The position numbers and the translations under genes were made by a program. Shown one piece after another: positions 46,425 to 56,679 of a stretch of DNA of 64,000 bases (its first letter is position 1; every line of letters starts with the position of its first letter). The notes beneath the pieces were generated by a model. It saw nothing but the letters and a program-made list of their open reading frames with translations. It was not told the DNA's origin and did not search any database. Source of the stretch: Ganoderma boninense (taxonomy: Eukaryota > Basidiomycota > Agaricomycetes > Polyporales > Polyporaceae). Location: positions 2,802,418 to 2,866,417 of the forward strand of contig CM035312.1 in the NCBI GenBank assembly GCA_002900995.3. The letters run 5' to 3'.

Positions 46425-47126
46425 TCAAATGGTAAAAAAATAGAGACGCACAACATTGTTATCCCAATCAAACCACCACTGCGGCTTTAACGGATTTTGA
46501 TCCTCCAACTCGTTCATTGCCATCTTCAAAACTTCAATCGACATCCCAGGGTCAAGGCATTCGTCAAAGCGTTCGTCGAAGTTGTGGTTCGACCAGAGCG
46601 AGACGATGCCATCCCAGTCATCCGAGAAAGGACGCCCCATCTCCAACCCACAGTCGCACTTCTCGCTGAGGTCCTCTTCCATGAGCAAGCGGGATACGGA
46701 TAGCGCGAACAGCCTGACATCCTCGTCGTCTTTCAGCCACGCATCGTCGAGATCTGCGAAGTCGAGGACCACACGCCCGCGGAAGACTTCCCGATCTTCC
46801 TCAGCAATGTCGATCTTCAGGTGATGCCGGCGGGCGTAGTCGATAGCATATTTGGCGGTGAAGGGGATGCCGTAGCGGTAAAGGGGCGGGTCTGGCCGAT
46901 CGGGACTGGGCATCAGGTTTCGCGGGAGAGCGTCTCTCGGTGGTCTGTTCGCCATGAGTCGCTTCCATTTCTGCCAGTCAATGTTAGTACTTAGGAGTGA
47001 CGCTGATGAAGGCAGCCTCACCGCATCTTGGGCTTTCTCTGCAGCTTCAGTGAACTTGCCCAAGTTGCCATATTTCGGGTCCCATTCATTAAGGCGTTGG
47101 CCGTTTTCCCATAGTCTAGGATCCAT
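46425..47126 (-). CDS. Unrecognised protein family, member a
   Basis: Starts MDPRLWENGQRLNEWDPKYG and EKAQDA, then an intron (GCG/gtgagg...ctggcag/AAA TGG), then KWKRLMANRPPRDALPRNLMP. Conserved blocks follow: YRYGIPFTAKYAIDYARRHHL, LDFADLDDAWL, MGRPFSDDWDGIVSLWSNH, FDERFDECLDP and KPQWWFDWDNNVV. It is about 215 residues, acidic and Trp-rich, with no signal peptide, membrane segment or catalytic motif I can name. Two paralogues with the same blocks and strand lie at 51166 and 54511. The intron interior happens to be open, so an unspliced form of 233 residues is also possible. Function unknown. Confidence 0.8.
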   Translation of the reverse strand: MDPRLWENGQRLNEWDPKYGNLGKFTEAAEKAQDAVRLPSSASLLSTNIDWQKWKRLMANRPPRDALPRNLMPSPDRPDPPLYRYGIPFTAKYAIDYARRHHLKIDIAEEDREVFRGRVVLDFADLDDAWLKDDEDVRLFALSVSRLLMEEDLSEKCDCGLEMGRPFSDDWDGIVSLWSNHNFDERFDECLDPGMSIEVLKMAMNELEDQNPLKPQWWFDWDNNVVRLYFFTI

Positions 47127-48300
47127 GCTGGTATATGAGAATAAGAGCTTTCAACAAAGATAGAGATCGAAAGACGTCAGTTGGAGAGTCAGTACAAGTG
47201 CAAGTTCTTGAAGGGATAACGTGTGGGGAAGATGGTGGCTGAAACGATGGCGGAGTTCGTTCGAGTGCTGGCGAGGCCCCGGGCCAGCCGGACCGCGGAA
47301 CCGACGTTAACACTGCGGCGGCGGCGGCGTTGCACTCCGTCGTCCTCGCCGTGCATCTCCTCCTTTCCTCCCCCCGCAACGATTGGATTCGAATGAGCAT
47401 ACACCAAGGTATGAATATGCCTTGACATTAGTATGAGGCACATATGCTTAACTCTGACCGTTTGTCAATAGGCTCATGGTCTCCGAAACTTTCGGCATAT
47501 GCTGGAAGCTTGGCGTTCCCCTCGCCTCGGCAATTCATGCTCAAGAACCGGACAAAACCAACAGGATAATGAGAGCAGTCGGAAAACTTTTAGGCAACTC
47601 CATCGCTGAGCCTCTGGATGCCTCGACCAAGGTCAGGCACCGGCCGGTTGACCATTCGGAGGTGTGCAGTTTTTTCTCCTATCCCTGCTTTTCCTTCTCT
47701 CAATCGCCCGACTCTCGACTATATGCGTAGGTTCTGCCCTATCGCCATGTGAGCATTCCTTTCAGACGACGTCAACCACATAGACAGGCTCCGATGGTTC
47801 GTCCACGTTATGTAACTCTTGCGATCTCCCGCGTCCGATTCTGCACCGATACCGCCTAGAAGCTAAGTACTTGCGGTTGTACTTGCGGTTGTCCGCCTCA
47901 CGGACTAGGCAGATCGTTTGACCAGGTCACTCCGATGAGTCCGTCCCCATCCTCAAGCTCCTCCTTGTGTCTGGCTTGTGTCTGGATGCTTCTGCGCCAT
48001 CGACTCTCGTGCCTAGGATCGGCTATTCTGGTCAAAGTACGTATTTCGACTCTCGGACGGATCCGCAACCGCACACGGCTATGTATACACTGACACCACG
48101 ACGTTGTGTCTTCCCTGTGCGTATTTTTGGGCTATCAAGTAGTCAAAAAAAGTCGTGAAGACCACCTCGTCGACGCCACAGAGCCTGACGGCGACCCAAG
48201 AACCGGGCCCATCCGACCCCCTCAGGCCTTATACTACTCAACCTCGGCTGCCACAGGCGCATACATCCACCACCTCTACCCAAACGGCGCATATACCCAT

Positions 48301-50024
48301 TCAAGTCGCACTCTCGCCAGCCCTGAACGGGTGCTCGAGTAAGTCCAAGTAGTGCGGCCCGACGGGCCTCATCACCCCGCTAGTGGCAGGACTGCCAGAG
48401 TCCTCAGCGGCCCCCGACGTTTCACGCACGCCACTCGCGAGGATCCCCACGAGCGCCTCGTCCCGCTTCCTGCAGGTGTCCGCCCGCTGACGACGAGCAG
48501 CTCGACGTGCTGGCCCGCACGCCGCACGAGCGCGGACGTCCGAGCGATAAGCAGCTGCTCGAACTCGGTGAAGACAATGTCGAGGAGCGTGCTGGACGGC
48601 GGCGCGCCGAAAGGGTTGTGCGCGACGAGCAGAGATGATAGCAGTCCTCGAAGGCTTGGTTCGCGCCCTGTCCGAAGTGCTACGCATGCCGGGTTTCGGC
48701 GAGGTGAGGATATGTTGAGAATGCTACCTCCGCATGGAAGAAGAGGATGAAAGGTGCGCCACTCACGGGGCTGGTGGGGTGCGCGGCGTCGCCGATGAGG
48801 ACCACACGGCTTTTGTGCCACGTTGGGAGCTCCAATTGGTCGTACAGGCCAAACTGCAGAAACACGCGCGTGCGCCGTCAGTGTACATGTTGGGGCAACT
48901 GACGGTGTCGCACTCCTTCAAGTGCTGGGGCCGTTCTAGCCCACTGACCTTGATGATGCGCCCTACCATGCGGACCAGTTCCCCTCCCCCGAAGGGGAGT
49001 TTGGAGCATGGACCACCACAGAATTCCTTCTGGCGTTCTGTGTCCATCGCGCGTCAGGTCTGCTTCGCCTCGGGTTCACGCTGCGTTATGCTGCGGACCA
49101 AGCGCGGCCGTCAGACGATAGCGCGCACAGATGCAATGGCCGGAGCTGCACTCACCCCCACGATAACTCGCGGTCTTTCACTGGGTATCCGATCATGTGC
49201 ACGCCGTCACTGTAGATGTTGAACATCGGCGCGCACACAACCCGCTCTCCCGAAATGCCTCCGGGGGCGGAGAGAAGCCCCCCGTCTCCCCGCCCAAGCA
49301 CATCTGTCCTCATCTGTGACTTTTGTGTGCTCCACTCACCCTGGCCAGCCTAGTCAAAGAAACGCCTTCGTCCCCGAACAGAACCCTCCGCGTGTCGCTG
49401 TGCACCCCGTCGCAGCCCACGACGAAACTCGCCGTGGCCGTCGTCCCGTTCGCGACGCGAACAGTTACCTCATCTCCTCCGTCTCTCTCCTCCCCCGGCT
49501 GCGAGTCTTCGACGAGCTGATGCCCGAATACGATCGGAACGCCGCGCGCCTGCGCCTCCTCGTGGAGCGTGCGGATGAGCACGGGGCGGCGGACGTCCGC
49601 GAACGTGTGGCTTGTGCGCTCCTTGAGCAGCGGGGGCACGGCGAGGCGGAAGAGCTCGCGCTCGGAGCCGGGGAGCGCGGTGTAGTTCGCCGTCTCGGTG
49701 ATCTCGCGCGTGGGGAGCTTCGCGAGCCCCGGGATGACGTCGAGCACCTTGAGCCCGTTCGGCTGTAACCTAGAGTGTGGGCTGGTTAGCGCTGCTTTGT
49801 CGGGGCGATGTCAATGGGGACGGGAGAACGGGTGTGTGGACAGTGGGGCATATGTGAGTGTAGCCATGCATGCACTAGTACTTACGTGAGGGTGAGGCCG
49901 GCGTCGGTGGGGCGTCGAGGCGTTCGTATATGGTAGGCTCGTACCCTTTGAGCTCCAGGAGCATGCCCAGGACGGTAACTGCGATACCAGCACCAGCGAT
50001 TATGGCCTTCGTTCCTGCTGCCAT
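48301..50024 (-). pseudogene. FAD-dependent monooxygenase, copy B, frameshifted
   Basis: Starts MAAGTKAIIAGAGIAVTVLG at 50024, so here the last Gly of GxGxxG is V. Then come ELKGYEPTIYERLDAP, LQPNGLKVLDVIPG, VGCDGVHSDTRRVLFG, WHKSRVVLIGDAAHP and HFGQGANQAFEDC. The last runs directly into SLLVAHNPFGAPPSSTLLD, with no insertion. It shares the one-base loss in the C run (49909-49912 on the plus strand) that shifts TDAGLTL out of frame in copy A. A second loss near 48481-48485 (GGGC where copy A has GGGGC) shifts the C-terminus ADTCRKRDEALVGIL. The stop is at 48301. It would be complete if both were sequence errors, but the changed FAD motif suggests reduced constraint. Confidence 0.8.
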
Positions 50025-50621
50025 GTCGCGTTGCGAAGTGGGATGGAACCTAGAGGTGTACGACTGAAGGTTTGGAGGAGAGCTCGTGTTCGTTTGCTGG
50101 ACGGCCTGATACTGAGCCTCTTTTATGGTGGGCTGCCTCACGGATATGTTGCTATTACGCGTCGGACCAGCTTCACTTACAGACGGACCTCGGCGCTGTG
50201 CTAAGCTACTTGGAGTCAGTACTATACCGCAAGCAAGACGTCCCTTCTGGACCGGCTTGGAAGTAATCCTTCAGGACGATCAGATGCGTGTGCATAACGC
50301 AGCATCGAGGTAGATACACTTCGGCTACGTACACCGGGCGATGTAACAAGTGAGGTTGTGCAGTGCAGTATCATGTGAGTACACGGCCTCGACAACACGC
50401 ACGAACATAGAACGGCCTGTTGCTCCATTTTTGGGGAGTAGCTTTGATTGGACCGGGGTATCTTGTCAGGATCGGGTAGCGCGACTTTCGACGTCGACGA
50501 GCCTGAACCATCATTATACATAATTTCCAGTCAGAGAGGGCCACCCGGTAGACGGAATTCTGACCTATTCCCCGCTTCTCGTTTATGCCAGGCGGTTCAA
50601 GAACACGAAACCATAGCCCAG

Positions 50622-51072
50622 CTACTTGACGGTGCCAATAATCGCCTGGTGCCACTCGTCCACCTCTTCGCCTAACCCCTTGCCCACGTGCGCCGCCCAA
50701 GCAGCGCATTCGGGACACAAGGCTAGGTCAGCCCCGCGTCGTTGGCTGTGCCCTACGTCCCCGCTGGTGCAATGGTAGTTGGGGCAGTGCAGCTTCATGT
50801 ACCATGGGTGTGCGTCGAGGAGGTTGCCCCACTTCATTGGCTTGCTCGCATCTGGCCCGCGCTCGTCCCAGCCGCACTGTACTGTGGCAGTCGTCACCTT
50901 TGTCCTGGGGTAGTGTGCCTCAAAACGCGAAGGACGCCTAGTATAGGTACTCACAGGTGGTCGGGGCCAACTTGATGACCTAGGAAGGACAGATGGTGAT
51001 GGCTCGCTGACTTTCGACCAGATCCATACGGGTGGTTCTGCACCAGCGCAAATCTCAGCACTACTAAAGGCC
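50622..51072 (-). pseudogene. C2H2-like zinc-finger gene remnant, copy B
   Basis: An open frame reads VQCGWDERGPDASKPMKWG, LLDAHPWYMKLHCPNYHC, ALCPECAAWAAHVGKG and WHQAIIGTV. The finger pair seen in copy A as CPYC is CPNYHC here, and the spacing of the second Cys/His set is altered, so the fold is doubtful. The upstream part of the gene is missing or unrecognised. Confidence 0.5.
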
Positions 51073-51165
51073 AAGCTCTATACAAGGGAATCCATATTGA
51101 CCAGGCGTTACAGCTAGCCAACAGAAATTCGCCTTACAACTAGAGCCAACTCAGTATCACCGTCG

Positions 51166-51915
51166 TCAGTCGGTGTTCGTGAAGATGCCCTGAGTAGAAA
51201 ACCATCGGTCACCCAGGTGAAAACCGCGCAAGAAATGGATACATACGACGTCATTGTTCCAGTCAAACCACCACTGAGGCTTGTAGGAGTCGTTCCCTTC
51301 CGTCTCGTTCATTGCGTCCTTGAGAATTGCGATTACTTCCTCGTGGTCATGGCACTCGTCAAAGCGCTCATCGAAATCGGCGTTTGTCCATAGCGAAATG
51401 ATACCATCCCAGTCATGGGAGAAAGGGCGGCCCATCCCCAGCGCAAAACGGCACCTCCGGCTGAGGTCGTCCAACATCAGCACGCGGGACATGCAGGTGG
51501 TGATCCGTTTGAGATCTCGGTCGGATTCCAACCACTCGTCGTCGACGTCGGCGAAGTCGAGCTCGGTATATCCACGGAAGAATGGCCGATCTTCTTCGTC
51601 GATGTCCATCTTAAGATGATGACGGCGTGCATAGTCGATAGCATACTGTGCGGTGAAGGGGAAACCGTAGTGGTAGAGCGGTGTTTCCCGACCAGGACGA
51701 GGGACGAGATTGCGCGAAGAACGTCCCGAGGAGGTCTGTTCGCCATAAGCCTCTTCCATTTCTAGAGGGAACGTCTAAGGGTCAAAAAGAGTGGAGATAG
51801 ATATGAAACATATTACAGCTTTTTGAGCTTGCTGTGCGGCTTCCGTGAACCTGTCGCCGCGCTCAGTATCCCATTCGTTAAGGCGTTGGCCATTTTCCTC
51901 GAGAGTAGAGTTCAT
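51166..51915 (-). CDS. Unrecognised protein family, member b (one-base frameshift)
   Basis: Starts MNSTLEENGQRLNEWDTERG and QQAQKA, then an intron ending CCCTCTAG before AAATGGAAGAGG. After KWKRLMANRPPRDVL the frame must move by one base (near 51717-51720) to read RNLVPRPGRETPLYHYGFPF. Then follow QYAIDYARRHHLKMDI, LDFADVDDEWLE, MGRPFSHDWDGIISLWTN, FDERFDECHD and KPQWWFDWNNDVVCIHF. It carries about 20 extra C-terminal residues compared with member a. It lies just outside the edge of duplication copy B. Without the missing base the protein would end early. Confidence 0.72.
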
Positions 51916-52864
51916 GTTCGGATGTATAGAGGATGGATGAAGATAGAGCAAGAGGTAGAGCAGCGTCGGTCGAAGGGGAACGACAAGTGCGAAACTCGGA
52001 TCGTGGTTGAGAACAAGAACATAGGCGCTTTGGCGAACGCCGCAGACTGCAGACCGCAACGCTAACCGACGTCCAATGTGATTACATAAGCGCCATGGCA
52101 CGTTGGCGACGGCAGCGCTGGTGTCCGCAAACGTACTTTTGTGTGGACGCCTCCACTCCCTCCCCACGGTCCCATGTCTAACATCGTATATGGCTTTTTA
52201 TAGGCTCTCGTGCGCCGTAAATATGCTTCGACCACTCTGTGTACTGCGGCCGCTACATTGCTCAAGCTGACAAGATGCGCCCAAACTTCAAGCTTCAAGT
52301 TGAAGACCTTGAAGTCTCAGCCAGAGGCTTACTACGTCTAAATCCTGAACGTTGAACTTGAAGTTGCCCTATTCCTGGTAAAGGTATGTCAAACATTTCC
52401 TGTAATGTCAATGCTGTTTGGAGAGGGACACCGATACCCGCTTTGTGAACGACAACAAATGCAAATGCCGGTTCACAGGGATTGTCTCATGCCAAAGCGC
52501 TGCAAGCGTGGCTGAACGGTTAGGCGTTCCAAAGATCACTCAAGAGCTGTCGGTGCGACCATCACGTGGATACTGATGTGCCTTTTCGATCGTCTTTGCA
52601 CGGACATGCATTGTGTACGTCTCAGTGTACATGGCGGAAGGCGACCGCTGCTCGTTCAAGACGCGATCGAGAGGCAATGCGGGGCAGAATAAGAAAGTAT
52701 ATATCAAGGGCTTCTTCGGCTGTGAGAAGCATCCCGACCCTCCATAGCCCGCCTCTCCCACATCTCACTCTTCGGCTCTGTTCAAAACACTCCTCGCGTT
52801 GTCGACATCAGTTCCCCTCCCTTCATCGAGCTTACCGTCCCTTATCTGCACAGTCTTTCTTTCA
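51916..52864. other. No supported gene
   Basis: Includes a cluster of CTTGAAG/CTTCAAG words (52288-52370) and a tRNA-like D-arm segment near 52505 that lacks the other arms. The last 150 bases form a C/T-rich leader for the gene at 52865. Confidence 0.4.
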
Positions 52865-54011
52865 ATGGACTCCGCCCAGTCAATTCCCAGCCACGGTCCG
52901 TCAAGGTCCTGCGTACCGAAGACAATTTACGAGAACGGAGAGGCCGTGACCAGGGTTCGTCCCCTTGTCATCTGGATCAGTTGTCATAGACTCATCGGTT
53001 TTCTCTTGATTCAGTACTTTTGCCCTATCTGCCCGAGCTCCGTTAAACGGAAGTGCGACTTTGCGCGCCACATGCGCCAACACACCCGCGAAGGGTACGT
53101 GTTCAACTCTGCCTTCTATTGACTTATCTACTGACCGCGATTCCAAGGCTCTTCTATTGCCAGGAGCCAGAGTGTAGCAACAAGTCGGGTTTTGCGCAAA
53201 AATGCAACCTGGAACAACACATCAACGCGATACAGTGAGTAACAAGCGGTGTCATTTTCCTCATGCGACACGCTGACATGCATGGGTCTCTAGCCGCGGC
53301 ATACGGCACCACTGTCCTCACTTCTGGCTCGACGTCGACGGCCAAAAGTACAAGTGCGACCAGACGTTCTCCAATCCATCCAGTCTGGTCCACCACAGGA
53401 GCATAAAGCACGGCTTCGATGCTGGAGACGACGAGACGAAGGTCCGGCTCCCCACGCCCGTGGGGATGGAGTTTCCGGACTCCAAGTACCTTCGCAATCA
53501 TTATCGCCCCAGGACGTCCTGGGGCACCAGCGGCCTTGCACCCCTCCGCCAGCCTGCACCCCGAGTCTCCACTCATGACCACCCTCGATACATCCCGTCG
53601 CAAATCCCCTGTGGTCTTCCCTGTCCCATCCCAGCCTGCCACTACCACTGCGACCATGACTGGAGTTTCTGCAGCGTCGCAGGCTCGCCACGTTACTCGA
53701 CTTTGAGCCGCAGAATGCAGCCGCGAGGGAGCATGGCTGGACGTTCAGCGCGCAGACCACGAAGCTCGAATTCATATTCGCGTCGTCCCCGATCCACCTT
53801 CCGGCACGCCTCCTGCAGCGTCCACGTCCGAACAGGCGCGCGTCACGAGCGTCGGATTCGGGCTGGGGGCGGCGTTGGGCGATGGCCAGGTGACGGCCTG
53901 AGGCAGCTACCCCTCGCTGTGGTCGGAGCCCTACTCGGCGTTTGTGTAGCCGGAACGCAAGAGAGATTCCCGCTGTCTGGGATTTTTAAAAAGTACTACA
54001 CTGGCTTGTGA
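52865..54011 (+). CDS. C2H2 zinc-finger protein
   Basis: Starts MDSAQSIPSHGPSRSCVPK. Exons join as TRYFCPICPSSVKRKCDFARHMRQH (cited in parts: CPIC then HMRQH), REGLFYCQEPEC...NLEQHINAIH, and RGIRHHCPHF...YKCDQTFSNPSSLVHH...KH. That gives three Cys/His fingers with CX2C or CX4C and HX3-4H spacing. A transcription-factor role is inferred from the fingers. After KVRLPTPVGMEFPDSKYLRNHYR the frame is uncertain. The frame used here runs to 54011 but becomes Arg-rich, while a neighbouring frame from about 53505 (APAALHPSASLHPESPL...) looks more natural, so another one-base fault is likely. The C-terminus should be taken as unresolved. Confidence 0.75.
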
Positions 54012-54510
54012 AGGTGCATGGCTCGGACGCGTTGCGCGAGTCCGTCTTGTTCCTCTTCCCCTTAGTACATGACGCCTTCGCAACCCCATCATTATGCCTA
54101 CATATATGATATGTTTTACATTCCTATTTCATGCCCGGGCCCTCCGAAGTGCTTTTGATTGTTTATGCTGTAAGCAGTTTATGTCCACTATTGCTCCGTC
54201 GGACATCTCTATTTCATCGTGCTAGCTCTGCTGTCCTACAGTGAGCGGCCTCCAGCCTCTGTGCTATCCTTCTGGAGCACACGGTAGGGAAGTTCAATTT
54301 GTAGTCCCAGTAGAGCTCAGTTACAGTCGACGATGACGCGTACAGTGATAGCTGTAAGTTACGACGCAGCTGAACATGCTCGGTGCTGAGGAAATGCCCT
54401 GCCGCGCATATGCAAAAACAACAGGACAACAGAGAATGGTATGAATCCATGTGCTAGCGACGCCGATGACGCCATCACGCAACGGATGTGTAAACGCCCT
54501 AACAAGAGGG

Positions 54511-55252
54511 TCACTCACTGGCAAGATCTCTGGCAAAAAAGAAACATACCACGTCATTGTCCCAATCGAACCACCACTGCGGCTTGACCGTGGTTCGACC
54601 CTCGGTCTCGTTCATCGCGACCTTCAGGACTTCGACCACATTTACGGGGTCGAAGCATCGTTCGAAACGCTCATCGAAGTTGTGGTTGGACCACAGCGAA
54701 ACGATGCGATCCCAGTCGTCTGAAAAAGGACGGCCCATGTCCAACACGAAGTCGCACCTCTCACCGAGGTGTTTCAACATCAGCATGCGGGAGACGGAAA
54801 TCGCGAAGGACTCGAGGTCGTCGTTTTCGTCCTCGGCGGCGGATTTCAACCACTCGTCGTCGAGGTCTGCGAAGTCCAAGACTGCGCGGTTGCCGAAGAA
54901 TGCGCGGTCCTCTTCAACAATCTTGATAGTCAAATGATGTCGGCATGCGTAGTCGATAGCATATTGTGTGGTGAACGGGAAGCCATAGTGATAGAGTGGT
55001 GGCTCTCGCTGGCCTGGACGTGGCATCAGGTTGCGCGGGAGGGCGTCTTTCGGCGGTCTGTTCGCCATGAGTCTCTTCCATTTCTGCCAGAAGACGTTAA
55101 AGTCAGTATACCAGAGATAATGGTAAATACGATATTCTCACGGCATCCTGGGCTCGCTCCGCGGCTTCGGTGAGCTTGCAAACGTTGCCGTATGCCGGGT
55201 CGCATTCATATTCATTAAGGCGTTGGCCGTTCTCCCATAGTCTAGGGTCCAT
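54511..55252 (-). CDS. Unrecognised protein family, member c
   Basis: Starts MDPRLWENGQRLNEYECDP at 55252. One intron (GCC/gtgaga...ctggcag/AAA TGG) is followed by KWKRLMANRPPKDALPRNLMP, YHYGFPFTTQYAIDYACRHHL and LDFADLDDEWLKSAAEDEND. It continues ISVSRMLMLKHLGERCDF, MGRPFSDDWDRIVSLWSNH, FDERFERCFDP and KPQWWFDWDNDVV. It is intact and about 225 residues. It is the best reference copy of the family because intron position, frame and all blocks are preserved. No known domain was recognised, and there is no export or membrane signal, so it is probably cytosolic or nuclear. The strong conservation of the Trp/Asp blocks between copies points to a folded domain under selection. Confidence 0.82.
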
Positions 55253-55708
55253 AGCGAGATATTGTAGTGAGAATGGCAGCGAGAGTCTCGAATGGATACA
55301 ATGTCAATGGGAGATCAGCTCATGCAAGTGCACCTTGAAGCTTGAAGTCGAAGATGGTGGTTGAAGTCAACAGCGCGGGCGCTTCAAAGCTGCAACCGAG
55401 ATGGAAAGTGCCGACGCAAGCCTCTCGGAGACATCGACCCGACAGTAGAACAGACGCATCATGACGATTCCTTAGGATATGGGAAGTGGAATATGAGCAT
55501 ACTCACAGTTGCACCTCCAGAGCGTATACGCACGCACTTGTTGTTCAAGGCAACTAGTGCGACGGAGGCTCAAAAATAATAATAGACCAAGATCATACAC
55601 TACACCAGAGGGGTATCGAGATTATGTCGCAAGGAGCGGTAAGGAACGAACCAGCGAACTATCATATACCTTCCGAACCTCCGCCCGAAACAACTTCCCC
55701 AATCCATC

Positions 55709-56679
55709 CTACTGATATCCCCCCTCTTCACTTCCAATATACTTCTCCCGCATCGCTGCTGACTCCTGTGCCTTTTCTAGGACCGGATCTCGGTAACACA
55801 GCGTAGGCGACAAGGGAGGAAGATTCTCCTCGTCCTCGAGCGATCCCCGTCGTGTGAGCGGGGAGGAGATGAGGCGGTGCAAGGTCGGTGACTTCTTCCC
55901 ATCCATGGCCGCGAATCCGAGCTCGCTGGGACCGCGCGCGAGGTGCATGAATTCGGCCGAGGGGGGTGGAGCAGACTTCCGACGGTGTCGGGCGAGGAGG
56001 AACGCACCGGCGGCGAGGAGGACGAGGAAGGCGACTCCACCGACGACTCCACCTGCAATCGCGCCTGTGTTCATTGATAGCGTGTCCTGCGTGTTAAGGT
56101 CTGGAGAGGCAGAGGGAAGAGCGGAGAGGTGGGCAGACTCGGAACTGGGTGGCGGTGACGACAATTGAGATGCTGCATAGGCAGAAGAGGGTATCTTCGA
56201 ACCAGGAGTATTAGAAAGAATGTTTGCTGTAGGGATATTTGTTGCTGCCAAACAGTTACCCGAAGTTCCGCAGTAGGAAGCACACATAGCAGACTCACTG
56301 GATATAGTGGCTGCGGTGCCAAAAATTGAACGTAGCTGTGCCGTGTCGTTCAACCCGGAGGCTGTCTCGGAAGGCGAGAGGGTGCTCGAAGGTCCAAACT
56401 TGGGAGTATGCGGGTCCACAGAATGTGTAGTGGTTGGACGAGGACCTTGTACAGAGGTCTGCGTAACGGAAGAGGATAGAACTAATGATGATGAACTAGG
56501 TATGACCGAACTCCGATTTGAGAGAGAAGAGCTGGGCTGTGCCCACGGCGACCAGTGCTTGCGCGGAAGACGATTTGGAAGTTAGCGCATAGTATACAAA
56601 ATATGGAAGCACTATCTGTTCTCACCGAGGGCAGCCTCTCATGATAAAAAGAGTCCGTTGCTGACCAGGTTGAGGACAT
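55709..56679 (-). CDS. Single-pass membrane protein with Ser/Pro-rich outer part
   Basis: Two exons: MSSTWSATDSFYHERLPS (56679) joins HWSPWAQPSSSLSNRSS across gtgagaac...gcgcaag. A Ser/Thr/Pro-rich stretch of about 130 residues follows, then one membrane helix, GAIAGGVVGGVAFLVLLAAG. A basic stop-transfer HRRK comes next, then a cytoplasmic tail of about 90 residues ending with ESAAMREKYI. The GAIAGGVVGG...LLxRHRRK pattern is common in basidiomycete Mid2/Skg6-like surface proteins, some of which act as wall-stress sensors. The start is uncertain: no signal peptide is in frame, and an upstream exon (MALNRGFFASRIFLSISAG, 56822) could supply one if a further splice exists. Confidence 0.6.

Larger units (their letters stand above)
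47463..51072 (-). repeat. Inverted segmental duplication, copy B
   Basis: Counterpart of 20930-25745 on the other strand, beginning GTCAATAGGCTC and ending in the zinc-finger remnant. It lacks the 1,246 bp insertion of copy A. It has its own small changes, such as a 12-base tandem duplication (GTACTTGCGGTT at 47867-47890) where copy A has one unit. About 21.7 kb separates the copies. Confidence 0.9.

Noticed and set aside
47964..47985. 11-base tandem repeat CTTGTGTCTGG in copy B as a new duplication
   Set aside because: Copy A has the same two units, the second only more diverged, so it is not a copy-B-specific insertion.
52495..52565. tRNA-like start (GTGGCTGAACGGTTAGGCG) near 52505
   Set aside because: It resembles a D-arm, but no anticodon stem, T-arm or matching acceptor stem could be placed in the next 120 bases.
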